A DNA stretch of 64,000 nucleotides, taken from contig NZ_BCWV01000002.1 in NCBI RefSeq assembly GCF_001894765.1, forward strand, positions 744,001 through 808,000, read 5' to 3'. Each line of letters begins with the position of its first letter. Within the stretch, counting starts at the first letter, position 1. The notes beneath the pieces were generated by a model, which had not been told where the DNA came from, did not search any database, and saw only the letters and a program-made list of their open reading frames with translations. Made by a program: the position numbers and the translations under genes. Origin of the DNA: Rhodococcoides corynebacterioides NBRC 14404. GTDB lineage: Bacteria; Actinomycetota; Actinomycetes; Mycobacteriales; Mycobacteriaceae. This document shows, one piece after another, positions 19,462-28,594 of the stretch.

Positions 19462-20834
19462 CGCCGGACGGCGTCCCTCGACCGCTGACGCCGGACGGCG
19501 CGCAGCGCGGCGACGACGGCGACGAGCAGGGCGCAGGCCCCGGCCGCGGAGACGGCGAGCACAGCCGATCGACGGTCGGGCGATGGATCCACGGGTGCCG
19601 GGGGGAGCGGGCGGAACGCGGCTCGGTGTGTGACGTCCGCCGCGGTGGCCGTCACTGCGGCGACCGGGTCGAGCGTGCCGTATCCGACCGCGGTGTCGAC
19701 CCCGCCGGCCGGCGCATGCGCCGTGCGAACGATGCGGTCGATCACGTCCGACGCGGTGAGCGACGGGAACCGCGCCCGGACGAGAGCCGCCGTCGCGGAC
19801 GCGAACGGGGCCGCGAAGCTGGTGCCGTCGAACGGCAGGACTCGCCCCTCGGCGTCGAGGGTGCCGGTGGCCAGCCCACGCCCGGTGGGGGAGAGCGAGA
19901 CGATTCCGGTGCCGGGGGCCGCGACGTCCACCCAGGGGCCACCGAGGCTGAACGCGGACGGACGACCGTCCGGGTCGACCGACGCGACGGTGAGAACGTA
20001 GTCGTCGAACCAGGCGGGCGAGGCGGTGGTGCGCACCGGGGCGTCGTCCGCCCGTGGGCCACGGACCACGTCGTTTCGGTCACGGCATCGTCGGCCGTCG
20101 AGATTGCCCGCTGCCGCGACCACGACGACGTCCCGCTCCACCGCGGCGTACCGAACGGCGGCCCCCAACGCGGAGTCGCCCAGTGGTGATCCTGCGCGCG
20201 CACAGGCCACTTCGGAGATGTTCACGACCGTGGCACCGGCGTCCGCAGCAGACACGACGGCGCGGGCCATCGTGTCCACGTTGCCGTACCCGCTGGACGT
20301 CGATCCGTCCGCGGCCTCGGGGTCCGAGCCCACGGCGGCGAAGGCGGAACTCGATTGACGGATGGAGAGCACGCGGGCGTCCGGTGCCCCGCCGACGAAT
20401 CCGGACGACGCATCGTCGCGTGCCGCGATCAGGCCGGCCACGACGGTGCCGTGCCCATCGCAGTCCTGCGTGCCGTCTCCCGACGCATCGACGTAGTCGC
20501 CACCGGCGCGCAGACCGGGCAACGACGGGTGACGCGCGACTCCGGTGTCGATGACGGCCACGACCTGGTCTGCGCCGCGGGTCAGGTGCCAGACGTCCGC
20601 GAACCGGAGGTCCCGCTGGGCGGGCGGCGGAACCGTGGGCAGCGCCGATTCTGCGACCGCGGCACACGCCGTGCGCTGTTCGGTCGGCTCGTCGGGACCG
20701 ATGGGGTCCGCGCTCGGCAAAGCCCGCGGATCGATGGGAGGCGTGGCCGCCGCCGGCGCGGTGGCCGGAACGGTCACCAGGACGGCTACCAGGACGGCCG
20801 TCGCGACCGATCGTCGTCGACCGCGAGTCGTCAC
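19419..20834 (-). CDS. mycP: type VII secretion mycosin protease MycP (ESX-4)
   Basis: A 471-residue subtilisin-like serine protease anchored outside the membrane. A signal/membrane helix at about 8-30 is followed by the catalytic triad: Asp96 (VVAVIDTGVA), His128 (DCDGHGTVVAG) and Ser339 (FDGTSFAAPFA), with the oxyanion Asn in AAAGNLDG. A C-terminal membrane helix (SAVLAVSAAGACALLVAVVA) and a short basic tail follow. Mycosins stabilise the ESX complex and process substrates. The GTG overlaps the eccD stop (GTGA); a longer upstream reading runs into eccD and is not mycosin-like. The tail contains a duplicated AVRRQR segment. Confidence 0.95.
   Translation of the reverse strand: MTTRGRRRSVATAVLVAVLVTVPATAPAAATPPIDPRALPSADPIGPDEPTEQRTACAAVAESALPTVPPPAQRDLRFADVWHLTRGADQVVAVIDTGVARHPSLPGLRAGGDYVDASGDGTQDCDGHGTVVAGLIAARDDASSGFVGGAPDARVLSIRQSSSAFAAVGSDPEAADGSTSSGYGNVDTMARAVVSAADAGATVVNISEVACARAGSPLGDSALGAAVRYAAVERDVVVVAAAGNLDGRRCRDRNDVVRGPRADDAPVRTTASPAWFDDYVLTVASVDPDGRPSAFSLGGPWVDVAAPGTGIVSLSPTGRGLATGTLDAEGRVLPFDGTSFAAPFASATAALVRARFPSLTASDVIDRIVRTAHAPAGGVDTAVGYGTLDPVAAVTATAADVTHRAAFRPLPPAPVDPSPDRRSAVLAVSAAGACALLVAVVAALRAVRRQRSRDAVRRQRPADTALSGGPS
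19456..19500 (+). repeat. 27-bp tandem duplication across the eccB stop
   Basis: CGCTGACGCCGGACGGCG occurs at 19456-19473 and again at 19483-19500, an offset of 27. The first copy contains the eccB stop. Both copies are coding for mycP on the other strand, giving the doubled AVRRQR in its C-terminal tail. Confidence 0.95.
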
Positions 20835-22357
20835 AGGCCGCGCACCGCAGAGAGGGCCCCGACGATCGCCACCGTCAGGGGGACCAGCGCGCCGGTCGCG
20901 GCGTACTCCGCCCAGTCCGCTGCCCGTCGTACCGGTGGCGAGAATCGTCGTCGCGGCGCGACGAGCCCACAGAAGACGAGCGCAGCGGCGGCGGGTGCCG
21001 TCGCGCCGAGCCACACGAAAGAGAGCTCCGGACGCAGGATCACGCCGACCACGCACACCGCCGGAACGACACAGCCGCCGCACACGGCCGTGACCGCGGC
21101 GCGCGTGCGGTCGCCGTGACCGCGGCTCTGTGCGCAGAACACCGCACCGACGAGGGCGGCGAACGTCAGCCGGGCCGCGTCGACCTCACGGCCGAGGTCC
21201 GCCGTTGCCGTGATCACGGCAGCGGTGGTGGCGGCCACGGACAAGGCGGTGACGTACCCGGTCAGATAGGCGCGCGCGGTGGCGGCGCGGGCGGCGACGA
21301 GGTCGATGTCGGTGTCGACGGTCACGGCGGCCGCGGCCCTGGTGACAGGTGTGTGGCGGTGTACGACGCGCCCGGATTCGCCGACGGGTCCCGCGGCGGC
21401 GTCACCGAGCGGAACGGGGGGAATGCGGATGCCGGCCCTCGTGGCCGCGAGGCGCGGGGCACGGGTGATCGCGACGGAGCACGCCAATGCGGTCACGGCC
21501 GCCACGGACGACGCCGGAAACGTCGTGAACGCGACGACGGCACCGACGACCGTGCCGATCACGGCCACGGTGGTGATCGTCGTGAAGGTTGCCCGTCCCA
21601 CCGGACCCGCGGCCACGGAGGTCAGGACGCAGACGGTGACCACCGCGGCGAACCCGAGAACCGCGTCGGCACCGATATCGCGACCGGGTACGGCCGCGGC
21701 TCCCGCTCCGAAGGCGAGCAGACACGCCGATCCCCGGGCGCAGCAGATCAGGCTCGGGTCCCTGGTCACCGTGGCGCAGACGTGGGCGGCGATCGCGGTG
21801 AGAACGGCGATCGCGACGCCCGCTGCGGTCAGGGCGACACCGTCGCCGACTGCCACCACACTCGCCGCCGCGGCCGCCAGCATCGTCCCGATCGGTCCCA
21901 CCACCGCTGTGGGCCGTGGTTCCCGATCCGCGCGGAGAGGCTCCGAGACCGCGGTGGCGAGATCGTCCACCACCGGTGCGGAGATCGTGTCGGACCGGCG
22001 CAGCACGAGGACGTCCCCGTCTCGAATGCCGTTGTCCGTCAACGACGACGACCGGTCCAGTCGTCGACCCGACAGGGTCCACAACTCGTGGGCGGCGGGC
22101 GTGGCGCCTGCGCTTCGGGGCGGGCCCTCGTCGGGCGCAGGGCCGTGCGGGCGCAGAATGTCGAGCACCGCAGGGATCACCGCGGCCACCGCCAGGCCTG
22201 CCGGCATGCTCACGTCCGCCTCGACGCCGAATCCCACCACCGTCGCCCTGACGGAATCGTGCACGACTCCCGCCGCGACCTCGGACGCTGTCGCGGCCCC
22301 GACCCCCGCCGCGGTCGACCCCCGCGCGATCGTTCCCGTTCCGTGTTCCCCACTCAT
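20831..22357 (-). CDS. eccD: type VII secretion protein EccD (ESX-4)
   Basis: A 508-residue integral membrane protein. The N-terminal ubiquitin-like domain covers about residues 25-115 (SVRATVVGFGVEADVSMPAG, then SSLTDNGIRDGDVLVLRRSD). Roughly eleven hydrophobic helices follow, which is the standard EccD topology. EccD forms the large lipid-filled vestibule of the ESX complex. ATG 22357 is chosen because GGGGGGACAGG precedes it; in-frame codons further upstream lack a good site. It is divergent from eccC and overlaps mycP downstream (GTGA). Confidence 0.95.
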   Translation of the reverse strand: MSGEHGTGTIARGSTAAGVGAATASEVAAGVVHDSVRATVVGFGVEADVSMPAGLAVAAVIPAVLDILRPHGPAPDEGPPRSAGATPAAHELWTLSGRRLDRSSSLTDNGIRDGDVLVLRRSDTISAPVVDDLATAVSEPLRADREPRPTAVVGPIGTMLAAAAASVVAVGDGVALTAAGVAIAVLTAIAAHVCATVTRDPSLICCARGSACLLAFGAGAAAVPGRDIGADAVLGFAAVVTVCVLTSVAAGPVGRATFTTITTVAVIGTVVGAVVAFTTFPASSVAAVTALACSVAITRAPRLAATRAGIRIPPVPLGDAAAGPVGESGRVVHRHTPVTRAAAAVTVDTDIDLVAARAATARAYLTGYVTALSVAATTAAVITATADLGREVDAARLTFAALVGAVFCAQSRGHGDRTRAAVTAVCGGCVVPAVCVVGVILRPELSFVWLGATAPAAAALVFCGLVAPRRRFSPPVRRAADWAEYAATGALVPLTVAIVGALSAVRGL

Positions 22358-22577
22358 CGACCTGTCCCCCCGAACGGTCTCGTTCCTCCGGCGGCCCGAA
22401 CGCCGCCGGCCGGAACCCGACAGCACTATAGGACACGGCTCGGACATGGTCCGGTCGGTCGGTTCCGGGGCGCCGAACCATCCCCGGGTCCGTGACGACT
22501 GCCGAACTCGTGTCGGACGGTCGGGTTAGTGTCGTGCCGATTCGTCGACGGGGCGACGGATCTCGAGGGGGGAATGC
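22358..22577. promoter_or_regulatory. divergent eccD/eccC control region
   Basis: 220 bases with no credible ORF between two divergent ESX-4 genes, so both promoters should lie here. The CGAGGGGGGAATGC just before eccC is a strong ribosome site. No clear operator repeats were recognised. Confidence 0.5.
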
Positions 22578-25500
22578 ATGTCGATCGACTCGGAACGATT
22601 CGGTGCCCGGTTACGACCGGACGGTGGGCGGGTGGCCTTCGCTCGGCCGCCGTCGAGGGTGACGGGGCCGCCCGTGCCTACCGGTGACGTCGTCGTGGAA
22701 GCGCCACCCGACGTCCCCCGGGTGACACCGGCGAGCCCCATGACGAGGTTGATCCCGGTGGTGATGGTGGTGGCGATGGTCGGCACGGTCGTCTTCATGG
22801 TGACGTCCGGTGCGGCCGCCAATCCGACGGCGCTGCTCTTCCCGATCATGATGGCCGTGTCGATGCTCGCGATGTTCGCGAGCGGAGGGCGAGGCGGTTC
22901 GTCCCGCGTGGCCGAGTTGGCCGAGTCACGTCGTGACTACGCCGTCTACCTCGATCGCACCCGCGCGGAGATCGAGCGCACTGCCCGCGCGCAGCGAGAC
23001 GCCCTCGACCATGCACACCCCGAGCCGGCGTCCCTGATCGCACTCGCCGGGTCTCCCCGCATGTGGGAGCGTCGTGCCGCCGACCCCGACTTCCTCCACG
23101 TCCGGGTGGGACTGGGTGATCAACGACTGGTGACTCGGCTCGTCCCGCCGGAGACCGGCCCGGCGGAGGACGTCGACCCCGCGTGCGCGTCCATGCTGCG
23201 AGAGCTCGTTCGTGCGCGGGCCATCGTCCCGATGCTGCCCACCGCCGTGTCGCTGTCGGCCTTCTCGGCGGTGACGGTCCCCTCGTCGGAGCGGGGACGG
23301 GCGGTGATGCGCGCGGTGGTCGTTCAGGCGGTGGCCTTCCACGGGCCCGACGATCTGCTCGTCGTCGTGGTCGCGCCGGTCGAGAACGATGCGTGGGACT
23401 GGGTCAAGTGGGTTCCGCACCACCGGCAGTCGATCGAGGGTGTGACCCGAGAGACGCTTCGATTCGAGTCCGTGACCGAGGCCGTCGAGGCGGTGTCCCG
23501 GATTCCGGCAGCGGTCCGGGTCCTGCTCGTCGTGGACGGGTGGGATGACGATGCCGACGTCCGGCGAGGTGTGCTCGGCCGACGCGGGGTGACCGTCCTG
23601 GCGTCGGTCGCGGGCACCGGCGACAGCGACCCGGTGGCCGACGAGGAGTCCACCCGCACACTCGAACTCGTGTTGGACGGTGATCGTCTCGGTGCGCGCA
23701 GCAGCGTCGGCGTCGAGATGTTCGGCCGTGCCGACACCGTCGACCTGGCGACGGCGACCTGCCTGGCCCGCGCGATGGCACGCTACCGGCTCGTGTCGCC
23801 CGCCGTCGTCGACTCGACTCGTCGGCGGTCGGGTGCCTGGGTGGACCTCCCCGGCATGACGCGACCGGAGGTCCTCGATCCGGACCTCGCCTGGCGCGGT
23901 CGATCGGGGAGCGCCCGGCTGAAGGTGCCGTTCGGTCTCGACGAGAACGGCGGCGTGGTCGAGTTGGATCTCAAGGAGGCCGCCGAAGGCGGTATGGGTC
24001 CACACGGTCTGTGCATCGGTGCCACCGGCTCGGGCAAGTCGGAACTGTTGCGCACGCTCGTGCTGGGCCTGATCGCCACGCACTCTCCGGACGTCCTCAA
24101 TTTGGTCCTCGTCGACTTCAAGGGTGGTGCGACGTTCCTCGGCCTGGAGGAGGCGCCGCAGGTCGCGGCGGTGATCACCAACCTGGCCGAGGAAGCGCAC
24201 ATGGTGGAGCGCATGCGCGACGCGCTGGCCGGGGAGATGAACCGTCGCCAGGAGTTGCTCCGGTCCGCAGGAAACTTCGCCAACGTGACCGACTATGCGG
24301 CAGCGCGGGCCCGCGGTGCCGCGCTGGATCCATTGCCCGCGTTGTTCGTCGTCGTCGACGAGTTCTCCGAACTGCTCAGCCGTGTCCCGGAATTCGCGGA
24401 CCTGTTCGTCGCGATCGGCCGATTGGGTCGATCACTCCACATTCATCTCCTGCTGGCGAGTCAACGGCTCGACGAAGGACGACTGCGCGGCCTCGATTCC
24501 CATCTGTCCTACCGCATCGGTCTCAAGACCTTCTCGCCCGGTGAATCCCGCTCGGTTCTGGGTGTGCCCGACGCCTATCACCTGACGGGCGGACCCGGCG
24601 CCGGATTTCTCAAGAGCGACGCCGGTGACCCGGTGCGCTTCACCGCATCGTTCGTGTCCGGCCCCGTCGAGCAGGCCTCCGGTGCACCGGCTGCCGCCAC
24701 GGCATTCCGTGCACACCCGCCGGTGCAGCTGTTCTCCGCGACGGACCGGGCGGTGGCGCGGGTCGCGACCTCGTCTCTCGACCGGGACGCGACTCCATCC
24801 TCGGTCGGCACCCCCGCCACCGGTCCTGCCCGAACGCTCCTCGCCGCCGTGGTCGACCGTGTTCGCGGTCGGGGCCGCCCCGCCCATCGTGTGTGGTTGC
24901 CCCCGTTGGACCGGCCGGTTCCGCTCGATGCCCTACCCGACTCGGCGGCGGACTCCACGATCGGCTCGGTGGCGGCGACGATCGGCGTCGTCGACCGGCC
25001 GTTCGACCAACGCCGCGATCCGCTTCGGGTGGACCTGACCGGTGCGGCCGGCCACGTGGCCGTCGTCGGCGGCCCGCACTCGGGCAAGTCCACCGCGGTG
25101 GCCACCGTCCTTCTCGCTCTCGCACGACGGTATCCACCGGGTGAGTGCCGGTTCGTCGCGCTCGACTTCGGTGGCGGCACGGTGTCCTTGCTTCGGGGTC
25201 TGCCCCACGTGGCCGCGGTTGCGGGCCGGACGGACGACGAGGTGGTTCGGCGGATCGTCGCGGACACCGCAGCGGTCGTCCGGCGCCGCGAGGAGCTGTT
25301 CCGTCGGCTGGGCATCGCATCCATGGCGGAGCTGCGGGCCTCTCGGCATGCCCTGCCCGATGTCGACACAGCCGACCTGATCCTGGTGGTCGACGGGTGG
25401 TCGACGGTCCGGTCCGATTTCGAGTCCCACGAGGCCACGCTCACCCGCATCGCGACGACCGGCCTGTCCTACGGAGTACATCTCGTCCTCACGGCCGGTC

Positions 25501-26570
25501 GGTGGGCGGACATCAGGCCCGCGGTGAAGGACGCGATCGGAACGCGGGTGGAGCTTCGGCTGGTCGACCCGCTGGACTCCGACATCGGTCGGGCTCAGGC
25601 ATCGAAGGTCCCTGCCCGGCCGGGGCGCGGTGTCACCTCGAACGGTCTCCACCTGCTGATCGCTCTGCCCCGAACCGACGGCCGACAGACGGTCGCCGGT
25701 CTGACCGGTGCCGTCGGCGACGCAGTCGACGGGGTGCGGGCACGGTGGGCGGACGTTCCCGCCGCGCCGGCGCTGCGGTTGTTGCCGCACCGACTGCCGC
25801 GCGCCGAGTTCCTCGCGCGGGCGTTCGGGAGCGAGTCGGGATGCTCGTGGCCGCCGTCGACCGTAGGGGCCGGGTTCCACGGGCAGATCCCGCTCGGGGT
25901 GGACGAGGACGACCTGGCCCCGGTTCATCTCGATCTCACGGAGAACCCGCACTTCCTCGTCCTCGGCGACGGGCGATGTGGAAAGACGGCGGTTCTGCGC
26001 GCACTGTGCGCAGGACTGGTCGACGCGAACGACGCGGCATCGCTGCGTGTCCTCGTGATCGACTATCGCCGAACACTTCTCGACGTCGTCCCGGAGGACC
26101 GGCTCGCCGGACGGGCGTCGTCCGCCGAGGAGGCCGGTCCGATGGTGGTCGAACTCGCGCGGCATCTCCGCACGCGTCGGCCCGGACCCGACACCACGAA
26201 GGAACAACTCGCGGCGCGGTCGTGGTGGACCGGACCCGACGTCGTCGTGGTGGTGGACGACTACGACCTCGTGGTCACGCCCACCGGCAATCCTCTGGCG
26301 GAACTGCTCGACCTGCTGTCGGTGGCCAGGGACGTCGGACTTCACCTCGTGGTCGCCCGTCGGGCCGGCGGTGCGGCCCGTGCGCTCTACGAGCCGGTGC
26401 TGGCGCGGCTCCGGGACCTGGCGAGCCCGGGCCTGATCATGAGCGGCAACCGAGACGAGGGCGTGCTGCTCGGCGCGGTGCGCCCGTCCGATCAGCCGCC
26501 GGGGCGCGGAACCCTCGTCGACCGCTCGTCGGCCAGGGTCGTCCAGACGGCGTTCGCGGAGGAGTCGTGA
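22578..26570 (+). CDS. eccC: type VII secretion ATPase EccC (ESX-4, fused Ca/Cb)
   Basis: A 1330-residue FtsK/SpoIIIE-type motor with two membrane helices near residues 57-78 and 85-103 and three tandem ATPase domains. Walker A motifs are GATGSGKS at 481, GGPHSGKST at 831 and GDGRCGKTA at 1130. Only domain 1 has an intact Walker B acidic pair (LFVVVDEFSEL). Domains 2 and 3 read LVVDGWST and VVVDDYDLV, as expected for EccC, where the later domains regulate and bind substrate signals. It powers secretion of WXG100 substrates. Its TGA overlaps the GTG of the next gene. Confidence 0.97.
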   Translation: MSIDSERFGARLRPDGGRVAFARPPSRVTGPPVPTGDVVVEAPPDVPRVTPASPMTRLIPVVMVVAMVGTVVFMVTSGAAANPTALLFPIMMAVSMLAMFASGGRGGSSRVAELAESRRDYAVYLDRTRAEIERTARAQRDALDHAHPEPASLIALAGSPRMWERRAADPDFLHVRVGLGDQRLVTRLVPPETGPAEDVDPACASMLRELVRARAIVPMLPTAVSLSAFSAVTVPSSERGRAVMRAVVVQAVAFHGPDDLLVVVVAPVENDAWDWVKWVPHHRQSIEGVTRETLRFESVTEAVEAVSRIPAAVRVLLVVDGWDDDADVRRGVLGRRGVTVLASVAGTGDSDPVADEESTRTLELVLDGDRLGARSSVGVEMFGRADTVDLATATCLARAMARYRLVSPAVVDSTRRRSGAWVDLPGMTRPEVLDPDLAWRGRSGSARLKVPFGLDENGGVVELDLKEAAEGGMGPHGLCIGATGSGKSELLRTLVLGLIATHSPDVLNLVLVDFKGGATFLGLEEAPQVAAVITNLAEEAHMVERMRDALAGEMNRRQELLRSAGNFANVTDYAAARARGAALDPLPALFVVVDEFSELLSRVPEFADLFVAIGRLGRSLHIHLLLASQRLDEGRLRGLDSHLSYRIGLKTFSPGESRSVLGVPDAYHLTGGPGAGFLKSDAGDPVRFTASFVSGPVEQASGAPAAATAFRAHPPVQLFSATDRAVARVATSSLDRDATPSSVGTPATGPARTLLAAVVDRVRGRGRPAHRVWLPPLDRPVPLDALPDSAADSTIGSVAATIGVVDRPFDQRRDPLRVDLTGAAGHVAVVGGPHSGKSTAVATVLLALARRYPPGECRFVALDFGGGTVSLLRGLPHVAAVAGRTDDEVVRRIVADTAAVVRRREELFRRLGIASMAELRASRHALPDVDTADLILVVDGWSTVRSDFESHEATLTRIATTGLSYGVHLVLTAGRWADIRPAVKDAIGTRVELRLVDPLDSDIGRAQASKVPARPGRGVTSNGLHLLIALPRTDGRQTVAGLTGAVGDAVDGVRARWADVPAAPALRLLPHRLPRAEFLARAFGSESGCSWPPSTVGAGFHGQIPLGVDEDDLAPVHLDLTENPHFLVLGDGRCGKTAVLRALCAGLVDANDAASLRVLVIDYRRTLLDVVPEDRLAGRASSAEEAGPMVVELARHLRTRRPGPDTTKEQLAARSWWTGPDVVVVVDDYDLVVTPTGNPLAELLDLLSVARDVGLHLVVARRAGGAARALYEPVLARLRDLASPGLIMSGNRDEGVLLGAVRPSDQPPGRGTLVDRSSARVVQTAFAEES

Positions 26571-28123
26571 TCGGCCTGGTCGTCGGCGTGGCTGCCGTGT
26601 GGTGGGCCGACGGCTTCACGGTCCGGTCGATGTCGACCGGTCTGACGCGCTACGCGGGGGTCGTCGTCGCCGACGAGGATGCGCCGGCGGTCGACGTGCT
26701 CGGCCGGGTGGACGGCACGGTGTCGCTGGACGGGCACGATGTGCCGGCTTCGGAGGCACTGAGCGCGCTGATCGAGCGTGCCTCTCGCCCCGAAGGGCCG
26801 TCGGGCTCGGTGTCCGACACCGTGGTGATCGTGCACCCGCCGCACTGGGGGCCCGTGCGCTGCGGGGTGCTGTCGGCGGCCGGCAGGCCCCACGCGCGCG
26901 AGGTGGTCCTGGTCGACAGTGCCGTCGGCGCGGTGACGGCGGCGACCGGGACCCCGCCCTGTGATCACGACGATGGTTGTCGTGCAGCCGTTCTCGACAG
27001 AACGCCGGGCAGGGTGACCCTGTCGACGGTGGTGGGTGAGTCGACATCCGCGGCCGGTCCGGTGCTCACGGACTGTCGCCTGCTGGTGCCGGCGGTCGTC
27101 GTCGACGAGGTGGATGTCGACGCTGCCCTGACGGGAGCGTTGCAGGACATCACCGCGACGCTGCCGATCTGTCGGGTCGTCGTGCACGGACCCGCGGAGC
27201 TGCTCTCCACGGCCTCGGTGGCCGAACTCGCGGCGGTGCCCGTGATCGAGGTCGAGGACGGGTCGCTCGCGAGCGCCGCCCGGAGCATGCTCGCGGGCAA
27301 CCGTCGCGCCGGGGTTCTCGCGACGAATCCGACGGGAGCTGCGGCCGGGTGGAACGGGGAACTGCCGAACGCCGCTGCGATCGGCTGGGAGGACGATCTC
27401 GACGCTGCCACACCGCGTCGGGGTGCCTGGCTCGCGGACCGGGTCGCGGCGGCAAGGCCGGCGAACCGCCACCGTCGTCTTCTGCGGATCGGGGCCGGGG
27501 CGCTCGCTCTGCTCGTCGCAGCCGCGGCCACGTGCGCGCTGGTGGTGCTGTGGCCGGTGGGTGCGCCGTCGGCCGTCGATCGGGTGGCGTCGGCAGCCGC
27601 ACCCGAGCCGACGGCCGCGCCCGAGTCGACAGCGTCGCCAGAGGATCCGGCGGCCCCGACGGGCGGCCCACCTCCGGCCGGCGATTCGCCGCGGCCGATC
27701 GAGCCGCTGCCACCGACGGGGATGCCGTTCCGCGTGGGAGCTCTCGGCGTGGCGGTTCCGGTCGGCTGGCACCTGCAGCCCGGTCCCGATCGTGTCGAAT
27801 TGCGGCCCGACGACGGCGCACCGATGCGCATCCTTCTCGTCGTCCGTGAGATCGACGGCGGCCTCGGTCTCGACGAGATCGAGGGGGAGCTCACCGCCGC
27901 GTCCGAGGGTTCTCGACGCGTCCACGGTCTGCACCGGACCGAAGGCCATGGCCGCCAGCAGCTCGAGTATCTCGAATCGGCGCCCGACGGGACGACGGTC
28001 GGATGGACCGTCTTCGCCGCGCGAGGCGAGCAGATCAGTGTCGGCTGCCAGGGCGGACCGGGCACCTATCCGGTGCTCTCGCCGGTGTGCGACGACCTGC
28101 TGGCCGGCCTGTCGGTGCAGTGA
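26567..28123 (+). CDS. type VII secretion-associated protein (Rv3446c-like)
   Basis: 518 residues from a GTG overlapping the eccC stop. The N-terminal half (VGVAAVWWADGFTVRSMSTG, DTVVIVHPPHWGPVRCGVLS) resembles the actin-like or ATPase-like fold described for the T7SS-associated family next to eccC in ESX-4. A membrane helix (IGAGALALLVAAAATCALVV) at about 305-330 is followed by a Pro/Ala/Glu linker and an extracytoplasmic C-terminal domain of about 130 residues (MPFRVGALGVAVPVGWHLQP). Its exact role in ESX-4 is unknown. It is presumably cotranscribed with eccC; a hairpin follows at 28136. Confidence 0.85.
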   Translation: MIGLVVGVAAVWWADGFTVRSMSTGLTRYAGVVVADEDAPAVDVLGRVDGTVSLDGHDVPASEALSALIERASRPEGPSGSVSDTVVIVHPPHWGPVRCGVLSAAGRPHAREVVLVDSAVGAVTAATGTPPCDHDDGCRAAVLDRTPGRVTLSTVVGESTSAAGPVLTDCRLLVPAVVVDEVDVDAALTGALQDITATLPICRVVVHGPAELLSTASVAELAAVPVIEVEDGSLASAARSMLAGNRRAGVLATNPTGAAAGWNGELPNAAAIGWEDDLDAATPRRGAWLADRVAAARPANRHRRLLRIGAGALALLVAAAATCALVVLWPVGAPSAVDRVASAAAPEPTAAPESTASPEDPAAPTGGPPPAGDSPRPIEPLPPTGMPFRVGALGVAVPVGWHLQPGPDRVELRPDDGAPMRILLVVREIDGGLGLDEIEGELTAASEGSRRVHGLHRTEGHGRQQLEYLESAPDGTTVGWTVFAARGEQISVGCQGGPGTYPVLSPVCDDLLAGLSVQ

Positions 28124-28135
28124 CCGCGGGCCGAC

Positions 28136-28157
28136 CGATTCGCGCGCACGCGAATCG
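28136..28157 (+). terminator. hairpin between the T7SS-associated gene and esxU
   Basis: CGATTCGCG (28136-28144) pairs perfectly with CGCGAATCG (28149-28157) around the 4-nt loop CGCA. There is no T-tract. It may insulate the structural operon from the esx substrate pair. Confidence 0.55.
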
Positions 28158-28252
28158 ATCCGGGACCGAGGGAACCGTTCGACGGTGGGCGGCGTCCATA
28201 CAGATGCAGGGGGGTGCGACACCGCGGAACCCACGCCATCGAGGGGGAGTAC

Positions 28253-28561
28253 ATGTCACAGATGAGGACCACCGTCGAGACCATGCAGGTCACGGCAGGC
28301 AAGGTCGATCAGCTCACGCTGGAGGTCAAGGCGCTGCTCGACCAGCTTCGCGGCGACGTCGCGAGCGTCGGGGGCAGTTGGGAGGGCGCGGCCGCAGTCG
28401 CGTTCCAGAGCGTGATGAACAGCTGGGACACCAGCGCCAACAAGTTGCAGGTCGCTCTGGGAGCCATCGGCGATTCCATCAAGGCGTCCGGCACCGCGTA
28501 CGCCGCGGCCGAGGACGACAACACACGGGCGGTCAGCGTCGCCGGGTCGCTGAACCTCTGA
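28253..28561 (+). CDS. esxU: WXG100 family protein EsxU-like
   Basis: A 102-residue helical hairpin protein with the WXG turn as Trp-Glu-Gly (VGGSWEGAAAVAFQ) near the middle. The general T7SS signal YxxxD/E is present as YAAAE near residue 83, right after the second helix. GAGGGGGAG precedes the ATG, which was chosen over an in-frame upstream codon. It forms the first half of the esx pair and by analogy heterodimerises with the next protein for export through ESX-4. The position matches esxU of M. tuberculosis (Rv3445c). Confidence 0.92.
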   Translation: MSQMRTTVETMQVTAGKVDQLTLEVKALLDQLRGDVASVGGSWEGAAAVAFQSVMNSWDTSANKLQVALGAIGDSIKASGTAYAAAEDDNTRAVSVAGSLNL

Positions 28562-28594
28562 CGCGTTCCGTTCACCAACGAGAAAGGATTCGAC

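Noticed and set aside
26437-26619. Small minus-strand ORF at the eccC end
   Set aside because: No ribosome site or recognisable protein; it lies within the eccC/associated gene overlap and is a shadow.
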